64,000 bases of DNA. It comes from Allobosea sp. Root381 (GTDB lineage Bacteria > Pseudomonadota > Alphaproteobacteria > Rhizobiales > Beijerinckiaceae). Each line of letters opens with the position of its first letter. Within the stretch, counting starts at the first letter, position 1. Shown here one piece after another: positions 48,557 to 57,684 of this stretch. The position numbers and the translations under genes were made by a program. The notes under the pieces are model-generated. The model was not told the DNA's origin, made no database searches, and saw nothing but the letters and a program-made list of their open reading frames with translations. The stretch is taken from the NCBI RefSeq assembly GCF_001429395.1, contig NZ_LMJT01000023.1, positions 79,631 to 143,630 of the forward strand, in the 5' to 3' direction.

Positions 48557-51451
48557 TCAACCCTTCGCCTCGGGCGCGCCTGCGGCGCCGTCGCCGCCGC
48601 CCTTGTCTCCTGCGCCCTTCGGCTTGGCCGGCTGGGTCTCCTTGGCGACGCGCTGCATGTCGGAGGCCTCGCGCATCAGCCCGCCCATCTTGGCGAGGTT
48701 GCCCCCCTCGATGCCGATTTCCTTCAGCACCTGGTCGATCATCGGCGCCTGGACGCGGTAGCGCAGGGCGGATTCGATCACCTCGTCGGTGGGCGAGCGC
48801 GCCGCCCCGCCCGCTCCGCCGGCGCTGCCGCCGCCACCCGCCAGCCCATCGACATGGAGGATGCGGATGCCCTCGATCTTCTCCATCGGCTTGACGCTCT
48901 CGCGCACGATGCCCTCGATCTTGTCGAGCAGGCGGCGCCGGAACAGCCCGTAGCGGGCGCCGTCCGAAAGCACGTTCTCGGCCTCGTAGAGCAGCTTCTG
49001 CGCCTCGGCATCGACGGCCTTGCGGATCTTGTCGGCCTCGGAGGCGATGCGCGATTCCTCCGCGGCCTTCTCGGCGAGCAGCACCTCGACGGTCTTGCGC
49101 CGCCGCGCGCCCTCGCTCTCGCGGATGGTCTTGACCTTCTCCTCGGCCTCGACCGCCTTGCCGCGGGCGATCTCGGCATTGGCCTGGGCCGCGCTTTCCT
49201 CCAGCGACTTGGCGTAGAGCGCGATGGCCTTGTCCATCGCGGCGCTCTCGACCTCGCGCTCGCGCTCGATCTCGAGCTTGCGCAATTCGCGCTGGCGGCC
49301 GACGCGGGCCTCGTCGAGGCCGCGATCGGAGGAGATGCGGGCGCGCTCGACCTCTTCGTTCGAGGCGATCTGCGCCTCCTGCAGCGCCTGCGTCCGGGCG
49401 ATGTCGAGTTGCTCCACCGCGCGGCGCCGCTCGATCCGCGCCGCTTCCAGCGCCTGCTCGCGGACGATGTCGACCGTCTCGACCTGCTGGCGCGCGGTGA
49501 TCTCGGCCTGCCGCAGCGTCTTGTCGGCGTCCGCCCGCTCGACCCGCTTGGCGGCGATCGCGATGGCGCGATCCTCCTCCGCGACCTCGACCGCCTTCTT
49601 CTGGGCGATCTGCATCATCTCGCGGGTCTTGGAGGAGTCGATGCGCTCCTTTTCCAGGCCGAGCTCGGTCACGATGCGCTGGCGCTCCACCGTGTCGCGC
49701 CGCTTCAGCTCGGCGCTGTCGAGATCGGCGTTGCGCTTGATCTCGAGTTCCTTGGTCGCGAGCTCTGCCGCGATGCGCTCTGCCGACACCGCCTTTTCCT
49801 GGGCGATGCGGGCGGCTTCGGTGGCCTCGCGCGCCGAGATCTCCGCGGTCTCGATGGCCTGGCCGCGGAGGATTTCCAGGTTGCGGATCTCCTCGTCGCG
49901 GCGGATGCGCTCGCCGGAGACGCTGCGCTCCTGGGCGATGCGGGCTTTCTCGACGCTCTCGCGCGCCGAAATCTCGGCCGCCTCGACGGCCTCGGTGCGG
50001 CCGATCTCCAGCAGGCTCTTGCGCTGGTCGAGCGCAATCCGGTCGGCCGTGATCGCATCCTCCTGGGCGATGCGCGCCTTCTCGATCGCCTCGCGGGCGG
50101 CGATCTCGGCCTCGTCGAGCGCCCGGTTGCGGGCGATGCCGAGGGCACGGACGCGCTCCTCCTGGCCGATCCGGGCGGTCTCGACGGCCTCGCGCGCCGC
50201 GATGTCCTCCTGGTCGAGCGTGCGGGTGCGCTCGATCTCACGGTTGCGCACCTCCTGCTCGCGAGCGATGCGCTCGGCATTGACCGCCGTCTCCTGCAGG
50301 ATCCGGGCCCTCTCGGTGGTCTCGCGCGCCGCGATCTCGGCGGCCTCGATCACCTGGGCGCGTTCGATCTCCTGCTGGCGGATGTCGCGTTCGGAGGCGA
50401 TCCGGGCCGTATTGATCGCCTGCTCATTGGCGATGCGCGCCTTCTCGACCAGTTCGCGCGAGGCGATCTCGGCCTCCTCGACGGCCTGGGTGCGGGCGAT
50501 CTCCTGCTGGCGGATGTCGCGCTCCGAGGCGATGCGGGCCTCGCTGATCGCGCGCTCGTTGGCGATGCGGGATTTCTCGATCTCCTCGCGGGAGAGGATC
50601 AGCGCCTGCTCGGCCTCGGTGTCGCGGGCGGCGCGCTCGCGGGCCACCTCGGCGCGCTGGACCGCGCGCCTGATCTCGATCTCGCGCTGCTGCTCGAGCC
50701 TCGCCGACTCGCTGTCGCGCTCGATGTCGAGCGCCTGGCGCTCGGCCTCGAGATTGCGGGTGCGGATGCGGATCATCGAGTCCTGCTCGATGTCGTTGCG
50801 CAGCTTCCGCTTGTCCTCGATCTCCTCGATGATCCGGGTCAGGCCGGCGGCGTCGAAGCGGTTCGACGGGTTGAAATATTGCAGGTCGGTCTGGTCGAGA
50901 TCGGTCAGCGCGACGGATTCGAGCACGAGCCCGTTCTGGTCGAGCGCCTCGGCGGCGGCGTCCTTGACGCGCTGGACGTAAGTTCCCCGCTGCTCGTGCA
51001 TCTCCTCCATCGTCATCTCGGAGGCGACGGTGCGCAGCGCCGAGATGAACTTGCCGGAGAGCAGGGCATTGAGCTGGTCGGGCTGCAGCGTCCGGCGGCC
51101 GAGGGTCGCGGCGGCGACGGAGACCGCCTCGCGCTGCGGCCGGACGCGGACATAGAACTCGGCGTCGATATCGACGCGCATCCGGTCCCGGGTGATCAGC
51201 GCGTCGTTGCTGGCGCGCGTCACCGCGAGTTGCAGCACGTTCATGTTGACCGGCGTGACGTCGTGGATGATCGGCAGCACGAAGGCGCCGCCGTTGATCA
51301 CCACCTTTTCGCCGAAGAGCCCGGTGCGGACGAAGGAGACCTCCTTCGAGGAGCGGCGATAGAGCCAGTTCACCAGATAGACGACGATGGCGATGACGAT
51401 CACCGCCACGATCAGCCACAGGATGAGCGATCCGATCAGCTGTCCCGTCAT
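48557..51451 (-). CDS. Giant flotillin-like SPFH protein with hendecad repeats
   Basis: This 964-residue membrane protein is much longer than typical bacterial flotillins (about 500-700). One TM segment (about 5-28) is followed by the SPFH/band-7 domain (about 35-200; SFVRTGLFGEKVVINGGAFV, RDRMRVDIDAEFYVRVRP). A very long charged helix spans about 205-830. Residues 290-586 are seven tandem repeats, six of 44 residues and one of 33, each built of 11-residue units such as AINTARIASER and DIRQQEIERAQ. The C-terminus has a Gly-rich hinge and a short helical domain. The gene heads the Mo-hydroxylase operon, 12 bases before the SRPBCC genes, which is unusual for flotillins. Confidence 0.88.
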   Translation of the reverse strand: MTGQLIGSLILWLIVAVIVIAIVVYLVNWLYRRSSKEVSFVRTGLFGEKVVINGGAFVLPIIHDVTPVNMNVLQLAVTRASNDALITRDRMRVDIDAEFYVRVRPQREAVSVAAATLGRRTLQPDQLNALLSGKFISALRTVASEMTMEEMHEQRGTYVQRVKDAAAEALDQNGLVLESVALTDLDQTDLQYFNPSNRFDAAGLTRIIEEIEDKRKLRNDIEQDSMIRIRTRNLEAERQALDIERDSESARLEQQREIEIRRAVQRAEVARERAARDTEAEQALILSREEIEKSRIANERAISEARIASERDIRQQEIARTQAVEEAEIASRELVEKARIANEQAINTARIASERDIRQQEIERAQVIEAAEIAARETTERARILQETAVNAERIAREQEVRNREIERTRTLDQEDIAAREAVETARIGQEERVRALGIARNRALDEAEIAAREAIEKARIAQEDAITADRIALDQRKSLLEIGRTEAVEAAEISARESVEKARIAQERSVSGERIRRDEEIRNLEILRGQAIETAEISAREATEAARIAQEKAVSAERIAAELATKELEIKRNADLDSAELKRRDTVERQRIVTELGLEKERIDSSKTREMMQIAQKKAVEVAEEDRAIAIAAKRVERADADKTLRQAEITARQQVETVDIVREQALEAARIERRRAVEQLDIARTQALQEAQIASNEEVERARISSDRGLDEARVGRQRELRKLEIEREREVESAAMDKAIALYAKSLEESAAQANAEIARGKAVEAEEKVKTIRESEGARRRKTVEVLLAEKAAEESRIASEADKIRKAVDAEAQKLLYEAENVLSDGARYGLFRRRLLDKIEGIVRESVKPMEKIEGIRILHVDGLAGGGGSAGGAGGAARSPTDEVIESALRYRVQAPMIDQVLKEIGIEGGNLAKMGGLMREASDMQRVAKETQPAKPKGAGDKGGGDGAAGAPEAKG
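49694..50584 (-). repeat. Coding tandem repeat (hendecad coiled coil) in the flotillin gene
   Basis: This segment codes for residues 290-586: units of 44, 44, 44, 33, 44, 44 and 44 residues, all ending in a form of AEIAARE. The 33-residue unit has lost exactly one 11-residue block. The spacing is a multiple of 11 throughout. Confidence 0.85.
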
Positions 51452-51498
51452 GTCCTCATCCTCCCGTCATGCCGTCCGCCGCCAGCCTCTCCCCGTTC

Positions 51499-51541
51499 AG
51501 CCCTCATCCCGAGGAGCGCCGCAGGCGCGTCTCGAAGGATG
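51499..51541. repeat. Family A repeat, inverted copy
   Basis: AGCCCTCATCCCGAGGAGCG to CGTCTCGAAGGATG is the reverse complement of the family A consensus with some changes. It forms a pair with the copy at 51570. Confidence 0.75.
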
Positions 51542-51569
51542 CTCCAGGAGGTGCCGGAAACGTCTGGAC

Positions 51570-51612
51570 CATCCTTCGAGACGCCGCTTCGCGGCTCCTC
51601 AGGATGAGGGCT
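51570..51612. repeat. Family A repeat, direct copy
   Basis: CATCCTTCGAGACGCCGCTT to AGGATGAGGGCT is nearly identical to the 36187 copy. With the inverted copy 28 bases away it can fold into a large hairpin between the PEP-hydrolase gene and the flotillin gene. Confidence 0.8.
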
Positions 51613-51629
51613 GTGGGGCAGGGCGGCTC

Positions 51630-52526
51630 TCACGATTTACGTTCCTTGCCGGCCTTGCGCGCCGGCTTTGCTGTCTTGGCCTTGGCGGGGTCGGTTCCGC
51701 GCCCGATCCGCTTGAAGGCGCGCGTCTGGTCGCGGATCGCGACCTCGACCGGCAGACGCTCCATCGAGGAGGCGCCGTAGAAGCCGTGGCAATGCCTGGT
51801 GTTCTTCATGATGAAGTCGGCATCGGCCGGCTCGGCGACCGGCCCGCCATGGACGAGGATGATCGCGTCCTTCTTCACCTTCAGCGCCGCGGCCGCCCAG
51901 GCATCGACCAGCGCCGGGCAGTCGGCGAGCTTGAGCGCCGTCTCGGCGCCGATCGAGCCGCCAGTGGTCAGGCCGAGATGGCAGACGATGATGTCGGCGC
52001 CGGCCTTCGCCATGGCGCGGGCGTCGTCCTCGCAGAAGACGTAAGGCGTGGTCAGCAGGCCCTTGGCATTGGCGAGCGCGACCATCTCGACCTCGAGGCC
52101 GTAGCCCATGCCGGTCTCCTCGAGGTTCTTGCGGAAGGTGCCGTCGATCAGGCCGACCGTCGGGAAATTCTGGATGCCCGCGAAGCCGATGCGCTTCACC
52201 TCGTCGAGGAAGACGTCCATGCTCCGGAACGGATCGGTGCCGCAGATGCCAGCGACGACGGGCGTCTTCCTGACGACCGGCAGCACCTCGGCCGCCATTT
52301 CCATGACGATGGCGTTGGCGTCGCCATAGGGCATCAGCCCCGAGAGCGAGCCGCGGCCGGCCATGCGGTAGCGCCCGGAATTGTAGATCACGATCAGGTC
52401 GATCCCGCCGGCCTCCTCGCATTTGGCCGAGAGGCCGGTGCCGGCGCCGCCGCCGACGATGGGCTCGCCGGCCGCGATCATGGCGCGGAAGCGCTTGAGC
52501 AGGGGCTTCTTGTCGAATGCGGTCAT
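51630..52526 (-). CDS. Phosphoenolpyruvate-hydrolase-family TIM-barrel protein
   Basis: This 298-residue TIM-barrel protein belongs to the PEP hydrolase/'TIM-barrel signal transduction' family. [20 protein letters not shown] and [20 protein letters not shown] are diagnostic. [20 protein letters not shown] and [20 protein letters not shown] follow, then [21 protein letters not shown] basic tail (about 280-298) is extra. It overlaps the fused ATPase/Tm-1-like gene by 4 bases. In plants this barrel is the C-terminal half of Tm-1, and the Tm-1 N-terminal domain is in the neighbouring protein here. Confidence 0.88.
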   Translation of the reverse strand: MTAFDKKPLLKRFRAMIAAGEPIVGGGAGTGLSAKCEEAGGIDLIVIYNSGRYRMAGRGSLSGLMPYGDANAIVMEMAAEVLPVVRKTPVVAGICGTDPFRSMDVFLDEVKRIGFAGIQNFPTVGLIDGTFRKNLEETGMGYGLEVEMVALANAKGLLTTPYVFCEDDARAMAKAGADIIVCHLGLTTGGSIGAETALKLADCPALVDAWAAAALKVKKDAIILVHGGPVAEPADADFIMKNTRHCHGFYGASSMERLPVEVAIRDQTRAFKRIGRGTDPAKAKTAKPARKAGKERKS

Positions 52527-54772
52527 GACCTGCCTCCGCCCGCCCGCTCGCGGCGGCGGCCGGCGTGCAGCGACTGGAACTGCTGCACCAGCGCCGCGGC
52601 GAAGGCGGGGTCGTTGATGTGGTGCGGCAGGCGGATGAGCTGCCGGTTCAGGCCGGTCCGCACCGTCTGCTCCAGCGCCTGGAACAGGGCGGCATCGGCG
52701 GCGGGATCATGGAAGGGCTGGCCGGGGGCATCGAGCGCCGAGACGCCGAGCTCGGGGATGAGGAAGCGCACCGGGCCTTCCATCAGGTTCAGCCGCTCGC
52801 CGATCCAGCGGCCCATGCGGGCGTTCTCGTCCGGCGTCGTGCGCATCAGCGTGATCTGCGGGTTGTGCGGATGGAGCTTCCGGGCGCGATAGCGCTCCGG
52901 CACCGTCTCGGGCGCGAAGAAATTGACCATGTCGAGCGCCCCGACCGAGCCAACATAGGGAATGCGCGTGCGGATGATGGCGCCGAGGCGATCCTCGGTG
53001 GCGGGCAGCAGGCCGCCCATCATCATGTCGGCGATCTCGGTGGCGGTGACGTCAATCACCGCCCCGACCAGCCCGGACTCGACCAGCTTCTCCAGCGATT
53101 GCCCGCCGGTGCCGGTGGCGTGGAAGACGAGCGGCTCCCAGTCCTTCTCCAGCAGCTTCGCGACCTGCTGGACGCAAGGGGTGGTGACGCCGAACATGGT
53201 GAGGCCGACCAGCGGCTTCTCGGGCTCGGCTCGGCGCAGCGCGCTCTCCCGGCGCAGATCGGCGAGCCGCGCCTTCGCCATCGCCGCGACCGCGCGCGCC
53301 CCGTTGCCGAGCACCAGCCGCGAGACGCGGTTCAGGCCCTGCACGTCGGTGACGGCATGCATCATCGCGATGTCGGTGGCGCCGACATAGGCGCGGACAT
53401 CGCCGGAGGCCATGGTCGAGATCATCAGCTTGGGCAGGCCGACGGGCAGGGCCTGCATCGCCGGCGTCACCATCGCCGTCGCCCCCGAGCCGCCGGCCGA
53501 GACGATGCCGAGCACGCCCTCCTGCCGCGGCAGCCAGGCCTTGAACGCCTCCGTCATCGCGGCGACCGCGGTGCCGCGGTCGCCCGAGGCGATGCCGGCC
53601 GAGCCGCGCGGGGAGGCGAGCGCGACCTGCTGCGGGGTGACGTCGCCGCCGGCGCTGCGGCCCGAGGTCGAGAGATCGACGAGCAGCGTGCGCAAGCCCT
53701 CGGCGCGGATCAGGTCGCGGATGTAGCGGAGTTCTTCGCCCTTGGTATCGAGCGTGCCGGCGACGACGACATAGGGATCGCCGGTCGCGGCTGCCGCGAG
53801 TGGGCGGATGGCGCCGACCGGCTGGCCGTCGCGCGTCGCCAGGACGGGCCGCGAGATGGTGCGCGCCTGGGCCTCGATCCGGGCGGCGGGCACGGGCTGC
53901 GACCAGCGCGTCGGGATGACCGGGTTGGCGTTGTAGACCCGCGTCGGCCCGGTCGGGGCGGCCGGAGCGGCGCGGGCGGCGGTCGCTCCCTCGGTCGCGG
54001 GCTCGGGCGCGCCGTCTGTCTCGTCATGGCCGTGGCGGCCGACCCCGAGCAGGCGCTGCTGCAGGTCGCGGTCGCCGGCGAGCGTCGCGGAAGCGATGAC
54101 GCGGTTGACCCGGCCGTTGACCATGATCGCGACGGGGTCGGACATCTCCGTCGCGACGCCGATGTTTTGCTCGATCACCAGGATGGCAACGTCGCCCTGA
54201 TCGGCGAGCCGGACCAGCATCTCCTCGACATGGGCGACGATGACCGGAGCCAGGCCCTCGGTCGGCTCGTCCATCACCAGCAGGCGCGGATTGAGCAGCA
54301 GGGCGCGCCCGATGGCCAGCATCTGCTGCTCGCCGCCGGAGAGCTGGGCGCCGCCATTGTTGCGCCGCTCGGCCAGACGCGGAAAGGCCTCGTAGATGCG
54401 CTCAGTGGTCCAGGCGCCACGCTTGCCGCGCTGCATCAGGCGCAGATGCTCGTCGACGGTCAGCGAGCGCCAGAGCCTGCGGCCTTGCGGCACGTAGCCG
54501 ATGCCCAGCCTGGCGATCTCGGCCGGGGAGCGGCCGGCGATCTCCTCGCCGAACAGGCGGATCGAGCCGGAGCTGATCGGCACCAGCCCCATGATCGCCT
54601 TGCACATGGTCGTCTTGCCCATGCCGTTGCGGCCGACGACCGAGAGCACGCCGCTCTGCAGCGCGAGGTCGACGCCCTGCAGCGCATGAGAGCGCCCGTA
54701 GAAGACGTTCAGCCCCGCGATCTGCAGGACCGGGATGCCGGGGCCGGGGGGAGCCTTGAGGCGCTCAGCCAT
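52523..54772 (-). CDS. Fused LivF ATPase and Tm-1-like (UPF0261) protein
   Basis: This 749-residue protein joins two usually separate proteins. Residues 1-245 are a LivF-type ABC ATPase: Walker [10 protein letters not shown] (47-55), signature LSGGEQQ (144-150), Walker B LLVMDEP (164-170). A Pro/Ala-rich linker (about 250-330) leads to a Tm-1-like ATP-binding domain of the UPF0261 family (about 333-735), with [60 protein letters not shown] and [20 protein letters not shown]. It is the only LivF of the second transporter, so the fusion should be functional. It overlaps livG by 8 bases. Confidence 0.9.
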   Translation of the reverse strand: MAERLKAPPGPGIPVLQIAGLNVFYGRSHALQGVDLALQSGVLSVVGRNGMGKTTMCKAIMGLVPISSGSIRLFGEEIAGRSPAEIARLGIGYVPQGRRLWRSLTVDEHLRLMQRGKRGAWTTERIYEAFPRLAERRNNGGAQLSGGEQQMLAIGRALLLNPRLLVMDEPTEGLAPVIVAHVEEMLVRLADQGDVAILVIEQNIGVATEMSDPVAIMVNGRVNRVIASATLAGDRDLQQRLLGVGRHGHDETDGAPEPATEGATAARAAPAAPTGPTRVYNANPVIPTRWSQPVPAARIEAQARTISRPVLATRDGQPVGAIRPLAAAATGDPYVVVAGTLDTKGEELRYIRDLIRAEGLRTLLVDLSTSGRSAGGDVTPQQVALASPRGSAGIASGDRGTAVAAMTEAFKAWLPRQEGVLGIVSAGGSGATAMVTPAMQALPVGLPKLMISTMASGDVRAYVGATDIAMMHAVTDVQGLNRVSRLVLGNGARAVAAMAKARLADLRRESALRRAEPEKPLVGLTMFGVTTPCVQQVAKLLEKDWEPLVFHATGTGGQSLEKLVESGLVGAVIDVTATEIADMMMGGLLPATEDRLGAIIRTRIPYVGSVGALDMVNFFAPETVPERYRARKLHPHNPQITLMRTTPDENARMGRWIGERLNLMEGPVRFLIPELGVSALDAPGQPFHDPAADAALFQALEQTVRTGLNRQLIRLPHHINDPAFAAALVQQFQSLHAGRRRERAGGGRS

Positions 54773-55583
54773 GGCCGCCTCCGAGGTAGAGTTCCTGTAC
54801 CTCGGGATCGGATTCGATCTCGGCGGGGGCGCCTTCCTTGAAGATGCGGCCGTTGTGCATCATCGTCACGCTCTCGACGACGCGCAAAGCGACATCCATG
54901 TCGTGCTCGATGATGATGAAGCCGATATGGGCGGGCAGCGAGGTCAGGATATGGACGAGGTCGCGCCGCTCCGTCGGCGAAAGGCCCGCCGCCGGCTCGT
55001 CGAACAGGATGAAGCGCGGCGCGCCCGACAGGGCCAGCGCGATCTCGAGCTGGCGCTGCTGGCCATAGGCGAGCTCGCCGACGAGGCGGTCCTTGACCGG
55101 CGCCAGATGCACCGCCTCGACGAGGTTCTCGGCAGCATGGACCAGCGTGTCGTCGCGACGCGGGCGCATCAGCGAGAAGCGGTTCCGCGAGACGCCGCGG
55201 CAGGCGAGATAGACGTTGTCGAGCACCGACAGCCCCGCGAAGAGCGAGGAGATCTGGTAGGTGCGGCGCAGGCCGCGGCGAATGCGCTCCTGCGGCGGGA
55301 AGGCGGTCACGTCCTCGCCGAAGAAGCGGATGATGCCGGAGGAGGGCGCGAAATCGCCGGTGATGCAGTTGAACAGCGTGGTCTTGCCGGCGCCGTTCGA
55401 GCCGAGCACGCCGCGCCGCTCGCCCGGCCGCACCGAGAGCGTGACGTCGGACAGCGCGGCGAGTGCCCCGAACAGCCGCGAGACGCCGCGCAGCTCCAGC
55501 GCATTGGCCGAACCGGCGGAGGCGAGGGCATCACGACCGGGCACGGAGCTCACGGAGCCGGCGGTGGCGGCGATGGCGCTCAT
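54765..55583 (-). CDS. livG: Branched-chain-type ABC transporter ATP-binding protein LivG (system 2)
   Basis: This ABC ATPase has 272 residues. A 25-residue Ala/Ser-rich N-terminal extension precedes LELRGVSRLFGALAALSDVT. Walker A is LGSNGAGKTTLFNCITGDF, the Q-loop RRGLRRTYQISSLFAGLSVL, the signature LAYGQQRQLEIALAL, Walker B FILFDEPAAGLSPTE and the H-loop IIIEHDMD. The signature reads AYGQQ rather than SGGQ, as in many LivG proteins. It overlaps the livM gene by 4 bases. Confidence 0.9.
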   Translation of the reverse strand: MSAIAATAGSVSSVPGRDALASAGSANALELRGVSRLFGALAALSDVTLSVRPGERRGVLGSNGAGKTTLFNCITGDFAPSSGIIRFFGEDVTAFPPQERIRRGLRRTYQISSLFAGLSVLDNVYLACRGVSRNRFSLMRPRRDDTLVHAAENLVEAVHLAPVKDRLVGELAYGQQRQLEIALALSGAPRFILFDEPAAGLSPTERRDLVHILTSLPAHIGFIIIEHDMDVALRVVESVTMMHNGRIFKEGAPAEIESDPEVQELYLGGGHG

Positions 55584-56668
55584 GGCTCGCCTCCGCCGAT
55601 CCGCATCTGCGTGACGCGGCCGTCCTGGCTCCGGCGATAGCGTTCGCGCAGGCGTTGCCAGATGCCGACGAGCCCGTCCGGCGAGAACAGCACGATGATC
55701 AGGAAGCCGAGCCCGATCACCAGCTGGTAGCGGCGGCCGTCGAGCCCCAGCCCTTCCAGCATGTCGAGCGAGAAGGTCCGCAGCACGACATAGACCAGCG
55801 CGCCTACGAAGGGGCCGATCGGGCGGGTCAGCCCGCCGACCACGGCGATGATCAGGATGTCGACCACCGGGCCAACGCCGGCTGTGCCGGGCGAGACCTG
55901 GCGCTGGTACCAGACCAGCAGCACGCCCGCGGTCGCGGCGATCGCCGAGGCGAAGGTATAGGCGGCGACGCGATGCGCCATCACATCGAAGCCGAGCGCG
56001 GCCATGCGGCGCGGATTGTCGCGCGTGCCCTGCAGTGCCAGCCCGAAGGGCGCGCGCGAGACATAGAGCACGACCGCATAGGCGAGGGCGGCGAGCACCA
56101 GCGTCAGATAGTAGAACGGGATCGTGTCGCCCCATTCGACGCCGAGGAAGACCGGCGGCATGACGCCGTTGAAGCCGCTGAAACCGTTGAAGATCGTGTA
56201 GTTCTGCAGGGTCAGGTAATAGAAGGCCGAGCCGATCGCGAGCGTGATCATGATCGTGTAGATGCCCTCGGTGCGGACCGAGAGCGCCCCGCTCAGCGTG
56301 CCGAACAGGGTCGCGACCAGGATCGCGACCGGCGCCGCCATCCACCACGGCCATTTCAGGCTGATCTGCGTGATCGCGCTGTCGCCGAGGATGGCGACGA
56401 GATATGCGGCAAAGCCCGCGACCGTCATCTGCACTAGGCTGACGATGCCGCCATAGCCGGCGAGGAACATCAGGCTCAGCGCCACCATGCCGAGGATCAG
56501 CGCATAGGCGAGGATCTGGACCAGCCAGAACGGGCTGGCGAGCACCGGCATCACCAGCAGCAGCACCGACACTACCCAGAAGGCCGCGCCGCGGCGCGCC
56601 ACCCAGGCCGAGAGGCCCTCGGTGGCGGGCGGGCGATAGCCGGTGGTGCGGGTGTCGATCACGGCCAT
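55580..56668 (-). CDS. livM: Branched-chain-type ABC transporter permease LivM (system 2)
   Basis: This inner-membrane permease has 362 residues and about ten hydrophobic segments. MFLAGYGGIVSLVQMTVAGF is the LivM hallmark. FGLALQGTRDNPRRMAALGF is the coupling loop, and IIAVVGGLTRPIGPFVGALV the conserved segment near the end. ATG 56668 fits the family; two codons further upstream another ATG exists. It lies two bases from livH. Confidence 0.9.
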   Translation of the reverse strand: MAVIDTRTTGYRPPATEGLSAWVARRGAAFWVVSVLLLVMPVLASPFWLVQILAYALILGMVALSLMFLAGYGGIVSLVQMTVAGFAAYLVAILGDSAITQISLKWPWWMAAPVAILVATLFGTLSGALSVRTEGIYTIMITLAIGSAFYYLTLQNYTIFNGFSGFNGVMPPVFLGVEWGDTIPFYYLTLVLAALAYAVVLYVSRAPFGLALQGTRDNPRRMAALGFDVMAHRVAAYTFASAIAATAGVLLVWYQRQVSPGTAGVGPVVDILIIAVVGGLTRPIGPFVGALVYVVLRTFSLDMLEGLGLDGRRYQLVIGLGFLIIVLFSPDGLVGIWQRLRERYRRSQDGRVTQMRIGGGEP

Positions 56669-56670
56669 GA

Positions 56671-57684
56671 TCAGCGCCTCGCTGCCGCGAGGCCCTGCGG
56701 GCGGACCGCGAGCACCGCGACCATGATGACGAAGGTCAGCATCACCGCATAGGTCGGCATGTAGACCGAGCCGAACTGCTCGGCGAGGCCGACGATGAGC
56801 GCGCCCACCGCCGCGCCCGGGATCGAGCCCATGCCGCCGACGATGACGACGACCAGCGAGGAGAGCAGGATCTTGGTGTCCTCGCCCGGCTGCAGCGACT
56901 GGAAGGTGCCGCCGACGACGCCGGCAAGGCCCGCGAGCCCCGCCCCGAAGGCGAAGACCATGACGAAGACGAGCTGGACGCGCACGCCAGTGGCCGAGAG
57001 CATGTCGCGGTCGTCGACCCCGGCGCGCACCAGCATGCCAACGCGGGTGCGGTTGAGCGCCAGCCACATCGCGACGCCGAGCACGATCGCGCCGATCAGG
57101 ATGGCGATGCGGACGAAGGGATAGGTCATCATCACCGCGTCGCCATTGCCGCGCAGCGCCACGACGAAGGGAAGCTGCACCGGGCCGGAGAGCCAGTCCG
57201 GCGTGGTGACCTGGAAGGTGTCGCCGCCATAGTTCCAGAGCAGCAGGTCGGCGAAGACGATCGAGAGGCCTATGGTGACGAGCGTCTGGCGCAGATCCTG
57301 CCCCTCCATCCAGCGGAAGAGCAGCACCTGCATCAGCACGCCGACGATGGCGACGATGACGAAGGCGGCCACGAGCGCGACGAGCCAGGAGCCGGTCAGC
57401 GTGCCGATGCTGTAGCCGACATAGCCGCCGAACAGGTAGAGCGAGCCATGGGCGAGGTTGACGTTGCGCATCAGGCCGAAGATCAGCGTGAAGCCGCTCG
57501 CCACGAGGAAATACAGCGCGCCCAGCGTGATGCCGTTGAACAGAGCGCTGAGGAAGACGCGCTTGCGGCCCATCATGGCCTCCATGCCCGGCGTCCAGAC
57601 CGAGAAGACCAGCCAGGCGAGGATGCCGATCGCGATGATGATCACGAGCGACCAGACCGGGCGGCGGGCGATGAAATCAGACAT
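56671..57684 (-). CDS. livH: Branched-chain-type ABC transporter permease LivH (system 2)
   Basis: This inner-membrane permease has 337 residues. An N-terminal extra TM (about 10-30) precedes the standard core, which starts at FLSALFNGITLGALYFLVAS. LMRNVNLAHGSLYLFGGYVG is the conserved second segment, MLVRAGVDDRDMLSATGVRV the coupling loop, and VIVGGMGSIPGAAVGALIVG the C-terminal hallmark. ATG 57684 overlaps the AraC gene stop by 8 bases, so regulator and transporter share one transcript. Confidence 0.9.
   Translation of the reverse strand: MSDFIARRPVWSLVIIIAIGILAWLVFSVWTPGMEAMMGRKRVFLSALFNGITLGALYFLVASGFTLIFGLMRNVNLAHGSLYLFGGYVGYSIGTLTGSWLVALVAAFVIVAIVGVLMQVLLFRWMEGQDLRQTLVTIGLSIVFADLLLWNYGGDTFQVTTPDWLSGPVQLPFVVALRGNGDAVMMTYPFVRIAILIGAIVLGVAMWLALNRTRVGMLVRAGVDDRDMLSATGVRVQLVFVMVFAFGAGLAGLAGVVGGTFQSLQPGEDTKILLSSLVVVIVGGMGSIPGAAVGALIVGLAEQFGSVYMPTYAVMLTFVIMVAVLAVRPQGLAAARR

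Noticed and set aside
49694-50584. CRISPR array or DNA tandem repeat
   Set aside because: The repetition is at protein level with diverged DNA and no spacers; it is coding sequence for a coiled coil.
48101-51607. 1168-codon open frame on the plus strand
   Set aside because: It is antisense to the flotillin gene; its apparent Leu/Asp/Gly repeats merely mirror the coding repeats of the real gene.
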